Counted from the first letter of the stretch, positions 22,045 to 33,279 are shown. The stretch is DNA of 64,000 nt from Achatina immaculata (GCA_009760885.1 CM019721.1:24033974-24097973), one strand, 5' to 3'. Translations and numbers: made by a program. Notes: generated by a model from the letters alone, not told the origin.

Positions 22045-22445
22045 ATACCTTTTTCTATGTTGTTCATCTCTCGACACATTCTTTCACATTCATTAAGGTA
22101 ACTTCTAAACACGTTACATTCAGAACTATTTCCTTTTAGAACAGAACTTGGTGGCTGGTGATTCATGATGTGAGAAGGGATTAGTTGTCTTAAGGAGGTA
22201 TACGGCTGCAAGTAAAATACATACTGGAAAAGTCTGGATTTATACTGATGAAATATTGCTAATGGATTTTAAATGGTAGGGGAGGTAACAGCAGTGTTGC
22301 ACAGCAGAGAATGAAAGGCTTTTCTTGTACACATTGAACCTATGTTAGTCACAAGCAAGATGGAAGACTCTGTCACATAATTCTATGAACTAACTTAGCC
22401 TTGTTAAAAATGATTCTGTATTTCAGTTCTGCATTTCTCAACTTC
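21545..22445 (-). mobile_element. CR1/L2-like LINE remnant, interrupted
   Basis: Left part (21545-21680) matches the 3' end of the copy at 16.8 kb (TACGCAGGCCCGTCTAACAT, TGCCCTTCATCACTC). The right part (about 22160-22345) matches its coding end (TTTTAAATGGTAGGGGAGG, AAAGGCTTTTCTTGTACA). Between them lie an RTE-like LINE insertion at 21686-21927 and a (CT)n(CA)n run at 21998-22043. Both parts read minus. It is a decayed 3' UTR and C-terminal fragment. Confidence 0.8.
21686..21927 (-). mobile_element. RTE-like LINE copy 2, short 3' fragment
   Basis: The minus strand covers only the last ~80 codons (HDNLEKTVLEGYIM, KRGRPKRRWLQDI, KFRKGHAKE), almost identical to copies at 9.7 and 27.0 kb. It sits inside a CR1-like LINE 3' region. 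No clear target-site duplication is readable because both flanks are T/C-rich. Confidence 0.9.
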
Positions 22446-22496
22446 AACTCAACGGCAAACATTTGATATCAGTTTAGTACAAGTAATCTATAACGA

Positions 22497-22497
22497 A

Positions 22498-22542
<45 letters not shown>

Positions 22543-22631
22543 GAAGGAGAGTCAGAAAGAGAGAGACAGAACCAGACAGACAGACAGAAAGACAGACAGA
22601 GAATAAAAGTCAGAAAGAGAGAGAGACAGAA

Positions 22632-22683
<52 letters not shown>
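22497..22683. repeat. (GA)n / (GACA)n / (TA)n microsatellites
   Basis: GA and GACA repeats at 22497-22632 are followed by (TA)25 at 22634-22683. Confidence 0.95.
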
Positions 22684-22687
<4 letters not shown>

Positions 22688-23480
22688 ATGGATGATACTG
22701 GACTGCTCATCCTGCTGATTTCATCTCCTTGTATTTACTCACTCCAAACCCTCGAATCTCCCTCAGTATTCTTGTCATCTCTGGCCATTCCTAATCTTCC
22801 CCGAAATACGCCGAGCCACGACCGCCTAACAGTATGAGAAAGCTTTCATTTCCTAATGTCCGATCTTTCATACAAGGCTTCTCACGCCACTACACAGGAA
22901 CCACCAGTGAATAAACAGAAGGTCGAGGAAAGCCAGCTAAATGTAATGACACTTCCGACCCTGGCGAAACATAAATGTAGTCCTACATGCTGTGGAGGCA
23001 TCAAGAGAAGATGTTGTTAATGTCCTGATACTCTCTGACCTGTTGACAAAAAGCCAAGGTAATCTGGTCAGCACGACCTATGACTGCCTTTCCTTCCTCA
23101 TAGTCAGATAAAGTTAGGTACTAATTTGTACAGGCAGAAAAATGGGGGCCTTAGGCCGAACCTGAATTATGAAGAATACTTCCTGCACTCTCTACAAGGG
23201 GTCCAAGTGCCCAAATCTGACCACAGTTCAAGAATATGGATGAAAAACTATGGGGTCCATATGAAGAAACTCCTACTGGCGATGGGATTCATGGAGGTGA
23301 CTCGTCTCTTCGTATAGATAGCTGAGCAAATAAAACTGAACGCAGAAGAGTTCAGATGCAGGTATCGAGGAAGAGTTCACAGTTTTGTTCTTTACAACTA
23401 CAGAAAGCCCTTTGTGTGTCCACAGCCGGTCTTTATATGCTTCTTTAGAGCTGTGGTTTAAATTCTCTCTCTCTTTCTCC
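22684..23480. other. Non-coding, contains interspersed repeat fragment
   Basis: About 23245-23350 (GATTCATGGAGGTGACTC, ATAGATAGCTGAGCAAATAA) is related to 33195-33262 (ATAGCTGAACATATGAAACTGAGCGGAGAAG). Both run in the same direction, so a shared repeat family is likely. The segment from 22690 to 23100 has no recognised content. Confidence 0.45.
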
Positions 23481-23570
23481 CTCTCTCTCTCTCCGTCTCT
23501 CTCAATCTATCTCTCCGTCTTTCTCAAATTCTCTCTCTCTCTCTCTCTCTCAATCTCTCTAGTCTTAAAT
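23481..23570. repeat. (CT)n microsatellite
   Basis: Pyrimidine repeat with CAAT and CGT interruptions, next to the 5' side of a LINE remnant. Confidence 0.9.
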
Positions 23571-23596
23571 TTAGCCCAAAGTGCAGCCAACGCTTG

Positions 23597-24118
23597 AACA
23601 ACATATGTCTTCCAAAACCTAGACTTGATCTTTACAAGAAACGCTTTAGTTATTCTGCTGCTCATCTTTGGAATACCTTCCTATCTTGTATCAAAAAAAT
23701 ATAAATTATACTCCTTCCTACAACTACAAACTTTCCCAATATCTATTTGATGTCGACTACATGCCTCGTTGAATCATAAAATTTAAAAGGTATTTTAGAC
23801 TGCTTTTACAGACACCGATTACAGTTAATTGTTTTTTCAGAATAGTCTCAAAATTTTTGTTTAGTACATAGCCATTTATATATGTATGTAGTTACTTCTG
23901 TACTGAGTGAATGGATAAGAGCGAAACGTAAATGTTATATTTGATTTTATGTCTCTCAGCTTCAATGTTAGTTATGTTTGTTACATGAACAGCATATTTG
24001 TAGAATGTCTGGAATAGAGTGAAAGATGTATGATAAAAGGCAGAATGTCCGACGGGCCTGCGTGCCCAATTCTTAACCTTTTTGAAATATTAATCAATCA
24101 AACAATCAATCAATCAAT
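23597..24118 (+). mobile_element. CR1/L2-like LINE 3' end, plus-strand copy
   Basis: The plus strand reads PKPRLDLYKKRFSYSA and HLWNT, corresponding to PKPRIDLYKKSLAYSA in the 16.8 kb copy, then a stop-ridden tail. The 3' UTR end GGCAGAATGTCCGACGGGCC with TGCGTGCCCAATTC matches the other copies in inverse orientation and ends in a (CAAT)n tail at about 24092-24118. Confidence 0.85.
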
Positions 24119-24310
24119 CTGTCTCTCTCAAACCCTGTCTCTCAATTTCTGTCTCTCGCTCAATCTCCCTGTCTCCTTTTCAATCTCGATCTCTCTCTCT
24201 CTCTCTGTGCATCTTGTCTTTCTCTTTCAATCTCTCTCCGACTTTTTGTTTCTCCCTCATTCTCTCTTTCCCAATCTTTCTGCCTCGCTCTGTTTCTGTC
24301 TTCCGTCTCT
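24119..24310. repeat. Pyrimidine-rich CT tract
   Basis: CTCT with CAAT, CTGT interruptions directly after the LINE tail. Frames here are Ser/Leu artefacts. Confidence 0.85.
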
Positions 24311-24565
24311 ACTATCAAAGTCTAATTTAGTTTAATCTAAAGTATGGCTTGAAATAGACGAGAAACATTGCTTAGTATTCTTGTATCTATTATACTGCTG
24401 TTCCCAAAATTTTGTTAGTTTACAATGAATGTACGAATGTAATTAAAGTTTATTTCATGTAGTTACACAAAGCAGAATGTGCAGTGTATGGAAAGAAAGG
24501 GTTTATTAATTATTTATTTACTCATTTTTAATGTTTTTTCATGCATATTATGTTGAATAACAAAA
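24311..24565. other. AT-rich non-coding stretch
   Basis: No feature was recognised. Confidence 0.5.
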
Positions 24566-24960
24566 GGTGAATATCTTCGTTTCTCTGTCTCAATCTCTGT
24601 TTTTCTCTCCGTTTCTGTCTCAATCTCTCTCTCAATCTTTCTCTATCTTTCTTTCCGTCTCTCTGTCTCTCAATCTTTCTCTATCTTTCTCTTCGTTTCT
24701 CTGTCTCAATCTCTCTGTTTTTCTCTCCGTTTCTCTGTGTCAATCTCTCTCTCAATCTTTCTCTGTCTTTCTCTCAGTTTCTCTGTCTCAATCTTTCTCT
24801 ATATTTCTCTCTGTCTCAATCTCTGCCCGTCTTTCTCTCCGTCTCAATCTGTCTTTCTCTCCGTATGTCTCAATCTCTCCCTGTCTTTCTCTCCTCCTCA
24901 ATCTGTCTCTCTCCCAATTTCTCTCAAATCTCTGCCTCAAGTCTCTCTCTCTCCCCCACC
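24566..24960. repeat. Pyrimidine-rich tandem repeat
   Basis: Irregular units of about 36-48 bp share TCTCTGTCTCAATCTTTCTC with CGTTTC or CCGTCT. A coherent but imperfect period distinguishes it from a simple (CT)n run. Frames are low-complexity. Confidence 0.8.
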
Positions 24961-25680
24961 ACCCACAAACCAAAATAAACTTGTAAGATAAGCTACAGAA
25001 CACAGGAAACTACTCCAAATAATGACGTGAGAAACCAAAAAAAAAAAAAATCTTCACATAATTCAGGAGAACATCACAGTTAGGAAACGTCACAGTCACA
25101 GAAAAACTTCATGGGAAAACAAAGACAGAGAGGTCAAGAAGACCAGGTAGCATGAGATAACAAAAGACAACGGAACTACCTGCAAACAGCAGGGGAAGCA
25201 TGATCGGCAAAGTCTACCGGCACGGAAAACACTCAATTATCTACTGTCCGACTTCACTTTTAACCGTTTATTTGCGCTTATTATCTGTTCACCGTTCTCT
25301 TTATGTGTTGACGCCTGACGAAGGCGAAAGCCGAAATATTACATTGCTGTTTTTGTTAGCGGATAAAGCTTGCTTCCCTCTGATATGTTGTTTACAACGA
25401 TGCTCAGTCTCTTACTAAGACTTCACTCCTCCTAATCCGTCTAAACAGTTTTTTTTTAAATAATCCCTCTTTATGCTGCTCAGATCTCAACCAACTCATA
25501 TTTTTTTACCAAGTCCCGTCGGAAAGCTATTCTCTAAGCTGTTCACTTCACAATCTCATGATGGTCTCAACACAAAACATACAAATTATCTGCTATTCCT
25601 TATTGTCGTCTTTATTATTATTATTATTATTTTAAACGAGAATCCTAACGGAGGTGCAAGTTCCAACAGCTCAACCTTAG
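24961..25680. other. Non-coding; degenerate interspersed repeat
   Basis: Around 25315-25380 (GACGAAGGCGAAAGCCGAAA, TATTACATTGCTGTTTT) carries a GCCGAAATATT word, in either orientation also present near 3430, 47490 and in variant form at 48450. An (ATT)n run lies at about 25613-25632. No exon was found. Confidence 0.45.
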
Positions 25681-25684
25681 TTTT

Positions 25685-25830
25685 GTACGTGCACCGGAGT
25701 AGCACAGTAGCTAGGTTACTCAACTCTTATACAAGCAGTCGCAGGATGAATTTCCGATAGTGGACTCGACCCAGTCAAATCTGATGTAAAAATGGGTGCC
25801 TGACCCCTCCTGCTGCTATGGAACGAAGAG
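25685..25830 (+). repeat. tRNA-like SINE, plus-strand copy
   Basis: The head has A-box-like TAGCACAGTAGCTAGGTTA and, about 33 bp on, a degenerate B box in AGGATGAATTTCCGA. A body follows (GACCCAGTCAAATCTG, AAAATGGGTGCCTGACCCC). The GGGT(A/G)CCTGA word is shared with the minus-strand pieces near 15880 and 37300. Confidence 0.55.
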
Positions 25831-26499
25831 GGGGGGGGGGGAGAAGAAGAAAACATGGCTTGAAACTGACCACATCACAATCAGGCAAGTGAAGAAAAGT
25901 ATGGGCCCCAATACTGTCTCCTCTTCACGCCCTAAAGACACGGCACGGGGATATTTAAAACCTCTCCATTGAATGCTACATCTCGCCCTGAAAAGACTTA
26001 CTTCCCTTTCTAATGCTCTCCTTTCATTCGTACAGTTTGTAATACTGGTGGTTTTTATGTACCAGAAGACGGTTCTCAAGCAGGCACATACATGTCCTGC
26101 TTCGCCTGGGTAGATAGTTTTAGAGAAAGTACTCCTCCCCTCCCCCCAATTCTCATCCTGGAGGGAACCCTCACAGGCTGAGAGCCATGCCACAGATTCA
26201 CTATGTTCTCTGGATTCAAGTATTCCCATCTCACCCACACTGCTCAGATTCGCCTGTTCTTATCTGACACATCCCTCTCCCCCTCTACACTGCTTATATT
26301 TGTCTGTTCTTATCTGACACCCCCCCCCCTCACTCTACAACAGTCCTCTCATAAGATTCACAGAGAAAAAAACTGATCAAGACCCTCACCTCGACGCCGA
26401 GCTCGTGGCAAAAACTCTTACATTTATTACTTCCTAACATAATTCACTTCTCTCCTCTATAACAGTTTGTCCCTACTTATAAATAAATAAATAAATAAA
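25831..26499. other. Non-coding stretch
   Basis: Contains a short G-run near 25831-25840, a C-run near 26311-26319 and (AAAT)n near 26481-26500. A minus-strand 140-codon frame (25816-26238) shows no recognisable similarity and lacks splice or start support, so I do not call it. Confidence 0.45.
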
Positions 26500-26996
26500 G
26501 AACAAATCATCAATGACAGAACGAGAACATTAAAATATGCAGACGATATAGATGTTGTAGGAGAAACTTTGCGAGAGACCATAAAAGTCTTCAAACATCT
26601 GCAAGAACAAACAGAAAAAGTGGGGCTACAGATAAATTATGAGAAAACTGAATACATGAGAATAGCTAGCCCACAAAATTAAAACAAGAAAATCAGATCC
26701 AAATATAATTATAAAGATTAAAAGAACGGATTCATATAAATACCTGGAGGCATTTATTCAATAGCTCCAACATTGTAAGAGAGGAAATTAGGGCTAGGAT
26801 ACAAGCAGGAAACAACACTTATTTTGTTACAATCAATAATCCTGCCCCACAACACCAAACTAAACATGTACATGACAAATGTTAGACCGGTTGTCTTGTA
26901 GGACTCCGAAACATGGAGCACTACAAAACAAGATGAAGCACAGCTACAGATCTTTGAAAACAGAATCTTGAGATAAATTGTTGGACCGATTACAGA
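26500..26996 (+). mobile_element. LINE reverse-transcriptase remnant, different family
   Basis: The plus strand reads NDRTRTLKYADDIDVVGETL and GLQINYEKTEYMRI, the catalytic YADD region of a LINE reverse transcriptase. Later, with frameshifts and stops, it gives RPVVL and DSETWSTTKQDEAQL and IFENRIL. Residues around YADD differ clearly from the RTE-like family next door. The fragment ends at the target site of the 27.0 kb insertion. Confidence 0.82.
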
Positions 26997-27006
26997 TTCT
27001 ATATCA

Positions 27007-28635
27007 TTCATTCATTCCTTTGCATGTCCCTTGCGGAACTTTGCCTCCCAAACAGCACTCCTGTAGGCCTCTCGGTTGTGAGCAAGATGGCCTGCTGCTG
27101 CTGCATCCATTTCCAGATCATCAACGATGTCTTGCAGCCATCTTCGTTTCGGTCTTCCTCTTTTTCTTTTTCCCATTATGTATCCTTCCAATACGGTCTT
27201 CTCTAAATTATCATGACGTTTAATGTGGCCAAAATATTTAAGTTTTCTCTCTTTAATCCTCTTTACTAGCCAGCCTTCTTCAATATTAAGCTCTTGTAGT
27301 ATAGATATATTTGTTCTTTTTTGTGTCCACGATATTTGGAGAACTCTTCTATAGCATTTACATTCAAAAGCATTTATGTGCTTCTCAGCTGTTTTGTTAA
27401 GTGTCCAGGTCTCACAGGCGTATGTTGCGATGGGAAAGATACATGCCCTTAAAAATCTTATTTTTGTGGTTCTGTCTGCTCCTCTCCACAGATTCTTTAT
27501 TTGTTTTACTTTCTGAAGAGCAATAGATGTCCTCCTTTTAATTTCCCGCATTGTATCTCCATTATTAGTTAGTAGTGATCCAAGATATTCAAAACTCTCC
27601 ACTTCTTCCAGTTTTTCCTCACTGATACATATTTCAGTTGCCTTGTTTGTTTTGTCAGTTGTCATCACTTTAGTTTTCTTTGCATTAAGATAGAGGTTCT
27701 GCTCTTCGCTGTTCTTGCGGACTGACATAATTAGTTTTTCCATTCCTTCTTGTGTTGTGGACAGCAATACTGTGTCATCAGCATATCTAATCTCTGGTAT
27801 TTCATAACCTCCAACTGTTATGGCATCGTAATATTCTTTGTCTACATCTTCTCTAACATTCCTCATTATATTTTCAGTATACAAGTTAAATAAGTAGGGT
27901 GACAATATGCACCCCTGACGGACCCATTGTTTTATGTCAAACCAAGTTGTTGTTTCACCATTTATTCTTACTGCTGCTTGTTGGTCTAAATACAGCAGTG
28001 ATGTTAATTGTATCAAATGTGTTGGAAATCCCATTTTTTCCATTATTTCCCAAAGTTTCTGGTGTTGTACACAATCAAATGCCTTTGAGTAGTCTATAAA
28101 GGATAAATATAGATTCACATTAAACTCCCTGCATTTCTCTATTATTAATCTTAGATTGAATATATGATCTCTTGATCCTCTTCCTTGCCTGAAGCCAGCT
28201 TGGACCATATTGACTTCTTCTTCTATTTTCTTTCGAAGTCTACCCATTATGATTTTTAACAGAATTTTACTGGCATGACTAATCAGGGCAACAGTTCTGT
28301 AGTTGGTGCATAATTTCAGGTTACCCTTTTTTGGCAGTGGTATGAATACAGTTCTTTTCCATTCTTTTGGCCAAATACCTGAATGCCATATCTTTTTACA
28401 TAGTGCATGATAGATTGTTGCACACTCCTTTCCTCCTGCTTTAATAAATTCAGCGGTTATCTCATCACATCCTGGTGATTTACCATTTTTCAAACTCTTT
28501 ATTGCCCATAAAACTTCTTCCATTGTCGGCTCGGGTTCTTTCTCCTACAATAATAATTCACACTGTTGATTTCTGCTTCCACAGTCGGTTGTTTCATACA
28601 TTCTTTTGCAATAATCCTTCCATCTTTCCAGAATT
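27007..28635 (-). mobile_element. RTE-like LINE copy 3, longest, with open RT frame and TSD
   Basis: The minus strand holds a 503-codon frame (28523 to 27012) covering the reverse transcriptase and C-terminal region: SLKNGKSPGCDEI, NYRTVALISHASKIL, FIDYSKAFDCVQH, RQGCILSPYLFNLYTENI, IRYADDTVLLS, and KRGRPKRRWLQDI. An upstream stretch (ESILERWKDYCKRMYE) is separated by an in-frame stop. The endonuclease is absent, so the copy is 5'-truncated and not autonomous. A 12-bp duplication GATTCTATATCA flanks it (26995-27006 and 28636-28647). The (GAAT)n tail is short. The clade call (RTE-like) rests on motif style. Confidence 0.93.
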
Positions 28636-28647
28636 GATTCTATATCA

Positions 28648-29115
28648 CAAGAATGAAATACAACATTTGTTTAAGGGCATGCATCTTTTCCACTGCAACA
28701 TATGCCTGTGTGACCTGGACACTTAACAAAACAGCTGAGAAACACTTATATGCCTTTGAATGTAAACGCTACAGAAGAGTTCTTCAGATACCATGGACAC
28801 GAAAAAGAACAAATATATCTATACTACAAGAATTTAACACTGAAGAAGGTTGACTAGTAAAGAAGATTAAACAGAGAAAACTTTAATGTTTTGGACATAT
28901 TAAACGTCATTATAATTTAGAGAAGACCGTCTTGGAAGGGTACATAATGGGAAAAAGAAAGAGAGGAAGACCAAGGCGAATATGGCTGCAAAAAATCGTT
29001 GATAATCTGTGAATGGATGCATCAGCAGCAGGGCATCTTGTTTACAACCGAGAGGCCTACAGGAGAGCTGTTTGGGAGGCAAAGTTCCGCAAGGGGTATG
29101 CAAATGACTGACTGA
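28648..29115 (+). mobile_element. RTE-like LINE copy 4, plus strand, older
   Basis: The plus strand reads RACIFSTATYACVTWTLNKT, KRYRRVLQIPWTRKRTNI and ends in frames broken by stops with GKRKRGRPRR, then the 3' end and a (TGAC)n-like tail at about 29105-29120. It is head-to-head with copy 3 but more diverged, with several in-frame stops, so the two did not arise from a single inverted insertion: each keeps its own 3' end. Confidence 0.88.
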
Positions 29116-29234
29116 CTGAATCACAATAATGGAAATTCAGAAACAACAAAGAAATCCACATGTTATTTCAATCTCCACTTATAACTATCATTGTTAAAAC
29201 AACATACTGAGATGGCTCGAGCACTTGGAGAGAA

Positions 29235-29430
29235 CGGGTGAAAAGTGGCAGACAAAAAAGGACTTATATAGAAGTGATAAACGGAAAGAGACCAAGACAG
29301 CGATGGCCTGACAACCTGGAAGATCTACGAGCTCTGGGAGTGGAAAATTGGCGGGAGAGAACTAAGAACAAAGAGGACTGTAGACAAGTCTTGTCTGCAG
29401 CAATGAGACGCATAGACTCGGAAAGCTGAA
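29235..29430 (+). mobile_element. LINE C-terminal fragment, family with KRPRQRWPDN motif
   Basis: The plus-strand frame reads EVINGKRPRQRWPDNLEDLR, then ALGVENWRERTKNKEDCR. This is the usual basic GRPR..W.DN...L...W...A.DR..WR tail of LINE polyproteins. It is a different family from the neighbouring RTE-like copy. Only about 65 codons remain. Confidence 0.7.
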
Positions 29431-30150
29431 TGAATGATCTGTTTAAAAAAAAACAACAACATTCCTGTTACTTCATATCTGAAGCGTTCATTCATTCAGT
29501 ATGAGTCGGAGGTGCACACAGGATTCAGCAGTCAACCAAACACATTTTGTTCAGCCTTTCTCAAGAAGGTGAATCAAATAAAGTTAGAAAAACGAACAAA
29601 ATTCCCGAAAGAAAAGACAGAAATCCCTTAGTAGTACCATCTGTTGGCACCAGGGTCAGTGACGTCAGAAAGCAGATAGAGCCACCGTCGTTAAGTAACA
29701 AGCCCGAAGAAGGCGACTAAGCTGCAGACATACACCACATAAGAAGTGGTTCTGTCATGTGATTCTTGTCTGGCAGAGATCTACACCCCTTGGATATGCA
29801 GCATGAAATATTGCCTAATTCCTCCTTATTCTTCAGATTTGACCCCCACGTGACTTTCATCTGTCTGGTCCTCTAAAACAACATCTTGGTGGTAAAAAAA
29901 ATAATTTCCTAAGTAATAAGGGGATGTAGGGCGAGGTGAACCAGAGGCAGTGAAGGCTGGACAGAGGGTTTTCCTTACTGCCATTCGGGCGCTGGTTCAC
30001 AGATGGCGGTAACGCCTTCCAAAACAAGGAGAATGTTTTCAAAAGTAGGGCGCTGCGTCTTTTTCTTTTTGTACCAAACAAATGTTTTGTGTAACTCACA
30101 TTTTCTAACTTCCCTTTGTTTCATTCTCGTTCCGCGGTCAGACTGCCCTT
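29431..30150. other. Non-coding; shared old repeat
   Basis: The segment 29683-29730 (GCCACCGTCGTTAAG, GCCCGAAGAAGGCGACTAAG) is related to 40127-40180 (GCACCGTCGGTAAGCC, CCCGAAGGATGGCGTG), indicating a shared interspersed element. No exon was found. Confidence 0.45.
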
Positions 30151-30157
30151 CTTGTAT

Positions 30158-30590
30158 AGCGATAGAGCACAGCTCTGTATGGTTAGCTCTGACAAAAGTG
30201 ACACAGCACAGCTCTGTATGGTTAGCTCTAACAAAAGCGACGGAGCACAGCTCTGTATGGTTAGCTCTAACAAAAGCGACGGAGCACAGCTCTGTATGGT
30301 TAGCTCTGACAAAGTGATAGCACAGCTCTGTATGGTTAGCTCTAACAAAAGCGACGGAGCACAGCTCTGTATGGTTAGCTCTGACAAAGTGACAGCACAG
30401 CTCTGTATGGTTAGCTCTAACAAAAGCGACGGAGCACAGCTCTGTATGGTTAGCTCTGACAAAAGTGACAGAGCACAGCTCTGTATGGTTAGCTCTGACA
30501 AAAGTGACAGAGCACAGCTCTGTATGGTTAGTTCTGACAAAAGTGACAGAGCACAGCTCTATATGGTTAGATTTGACAAAGTTAAATTAC
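30158..30590. repeat. Minisatellite, 39-bp unit with 36-bp variant, 11 copies
   Basis: The unit core is CACAGCTCTGTATGGTTAGC with TCTGACAAAAGTGACAGAG. A 3-bp-shorter form lacks part of AAAGTGA. Both lengths are multiples of 3, so a 13-residue repeat (AQLCMVSSDKSDR) stays open on plus and a similar one on minus. I regard these as non-coding. Confidence 0.92.
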
Positions 30591-30996
30591 TTTGGAAGTG
30601 AGATAAAGAAAAACTCTCAGAAAGTGATCCTGACTGGAACTACCCCAGTAGAACGAGAAACTGTCTAGCTAGTAGAGGACTAGGCACTATTCACTTGGCC
30701 ACCTGTTCGCATTTCTTTTTCAGCTTCCTTCCAGCTTTTGCACTGGAGTCTGTCAATGGTTACAACGCTTGTTTCTGTCTTCTCATGACACGCTCAAAAA
30801 CTTACATCTAAAAATAAAACCTTTCAGATACCATCTTCACGATTTGCTTCATACTTCACTTCTCTAAACACTTCGGCCTGCAGTTTGGCATAGATTTATC
30901 ACAGTCAAATGAACATTTGCCTTTGAAGTGACTTGTCTAATCTTCGACTAGGAAAGAAAGCTTTCCCATAGGTAGCAGACTTTAAAGAGAAACTGC

Positions 30997-31000
<4 letters not shown>
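30591..31000. other. Non-coding; tRNA-like SINE head
   Basis: At 30640-30706 the minus strand has TGGCCAAGTGAATAGTGCC (A-box-like) and GGTAGTTCCAGTC (B-box-like), related to the head at 19.4 kb. The rest shows no feature. Confidence 0.5.
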
Positions 31001-31056
<56 letters not shown>

Positions 31057-31785
31057 GGCTTTCTGAAAAGCGCGCTTACGCACTAACAGTGTACGTGATT
31101 GTGTACTATAACTGTATATGTATACGTACTAAAAGTGCACGTGATTGTGTACTATAACTGCATATGTATACGTACTAAAGGTTTACGTGCTTGCGTTCTA
31201 AATGTATACGTGCCTACGTATTATACGTGAATAGTATAAGATCATAAATGTTGATGGTAAACAGATGGAAACAGAAACAACAGACCGATAGAAACTAACA
31301 GATAAATATATTAAAGATAAAAAAAACAAACGATAAGGATAAAAATGTTAAAGATAAAAACAAACGAAAAAGGATAAACGTGTTAAAGATAAAAAAAACG
31401 ATAAAGATAAATATATTAAAGATAAAGACGATATGGATAAACATGTTAAAGATAAAAACAAATGATTTGGTTTAACATGGTAAACATAAAAACAAACACT
31501 AAGGATAAACAAAGTAAATATGAAAACAAACGATACGGACAACCATGTTAAAGATAAAACAAACGATACGGACAACCATGTTGAAGATAAAACAAACGAT
31601 ACGGACAACCATGTTGAAGATAAAACAAACGATACGGACAACCATGTTAAAGATAAAACAAACGATACGGACAACCATGTTAAAGGTAAAACAAATGACG
31701 AGACAGAAAACTATAAAATAGTTCCATTGATTGTTACAGTTAAGTTTCGTGCGTGTGAGTGTGTGTGTGTGGTATGTGTATATAT

Positions 31786-31820
<35 letters not shown>

Positions 31821-32504
31821 GGCTTTCTGAAAAGCGCGCTTACGCACTAACAGTGTACGTGATTGTGTACTATAACTGTATATGTATACGTACTAAAAGT
31901 GCACGTGATTGTGTACTATAACTGCATATGTATACGTACTAAAGGTTTACGTGCTTGCGTTCTAAATGTATACGTGCCTACGTATTATACGTGAATAGTA
32001 TAAGATCATAAATGTTGATGGTAAACAGATGGAAACAGAAACAACAGACCGATAGAAACTAACAGATAAATATATTAAAGATAAAAAAACAAACGATAAG
32101 GATAAAAATGTTAAAGATAAAAACAAACGAAAAAGGATAAACGTGTTAAAGATAAAAAAAACGATAAAGATAAATATATTAAAGATAAAGACGATATGGA
32201 TAAACATGTTAAAGATAAAAACAAATGATTTGGTTTAACATGGTAAACATAAAAACAAACACTAAGGATAAACAAAGTAAATATGAAAACAAACGATACG
32301 GACAACCATGTTAAAGATAAAACAAACGATACGGACAACCATGTTGAAGATAAAACAAACGATACGGACAACCATGTTGAAGATAAAACAAACGATACGG
32401 ACAACCATGTTAAAGGTAAAACAAATGACGAGACAGAAAACTATAAAATAGTTCCATTGATTGTTACAGTTAAGTTTCGTGCGTGTGAGTGTGTGTGTGT
32501 GTGG

Positions 32505-32570
<66 letters not shown>
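31001..32570. repeat. Tandem segmental duplication, 764-bp unit, two copies with (TA)n borders
   Basis: Copy 1 starts at 31055 and copy 2 at 31819 with ATGGCTTTCTGAAAAGCGCG, an offset of 764 bp. The copies look almost identical. Each begins and ends with a (TA)n tract (31001-31053, about 31779-31820, 32511-32570). Each contains an internal 33-bp array with core GATACGGACAACCATGTT, with five units in copy 1 and four in copy 2. One unit of difference and near identity mean a very recent duplication, probably between (TA)n runs. Confidence 0.93.
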
Positions 32571-32572
<2 letters not shown>

Positions 32573-32667
32573 GTTGAAGATGTTTTCACATCTTTATAGA
32601 AAAGACTCCCTACATATTCATCTGCACTTATGTAAACATATATATGCTATATTACAAGACACCGCTA
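32571..32667. other. Non-coding
   Basis: Short AT-rich sequence after the (TA)n run. Confidence 0.5.
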
Positions 32668-32865
32668 TATCGCCCTGACTTGGACACTTAAAGGGAAAAG
32701 AAAGAGGGGCCGGCCACTGGAGACATGGAGACAGCACAATACAGGGAGAACTAAAGAGAGCATGAAGGACATGGTTTGAGATACTCCGACTTGGTCAAGA
32801 CAGGACTGGCAAGGGGGACAACTGTTAACGCCTTATGATATACTGTGAGTACAGCAGGCTAGATA
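32668..32865 (+). mobile_element. LINE 3' end, DLTWTP family, copy 2
   Basis: The plus strand reads ALTWTLKGKRKRGRPLETWR, a GRP...W tail, followed by frameshifted KDMV and TPTWSRQDW, corresponding to the copy at 13.63 kb. It is a dead fragment. Confidence 0.75.
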
Positions 32866-33246
32866 AAGACAAAAAAATCATAAGATAAGACGCCAAATAT
32901 AATGATAACATTATCATATGATAACAAAATCACAGGATAAGATATCCACAACGTGCATGACAAAATGAGAACTTGCCGGGAGACACATTCTGTCTCACCT
33001 GAAACTCGCCAGAACCAGGCTCTGTACATGCCGGTCTCTAGACTCTATAAAGCGCCCACATCTAGCCATAAGAAAGGAGTGTGCTTGAAATACTGGAGCT
33101 GCGGTGGTGATGGCGGAGGTTGGGTACCTGTGTGTGCGTGTTTTGGGGGTTGGGGGGGGGGGGTCGGTTCGCAAGCATGAATAACTTTGGATGCTGGGGT
33201 TCATGAAATTGACCCCTTCTTCTTGTCTAGATAGCTGAACATATGA
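32866..33246. other. Non-coding
   Basis: Includes a G-rich run near 33148-33162 and, at 33195-33262, a repeat related to 23245-23350. No exon was recognised. Confidence 0.45.
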
Positions 33247-33279
33247 AACTGAGCGGAGAAGAAGAAGAAGAAGAAGAAG

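Noticed and set aside
27007..29115. Twin-primed single LINE insertion (inverted 5' part)
   Set aside because: Both copies have their own 3' end and differ strongly in divergence, and the 12-bp duplication brackets only copy 3.
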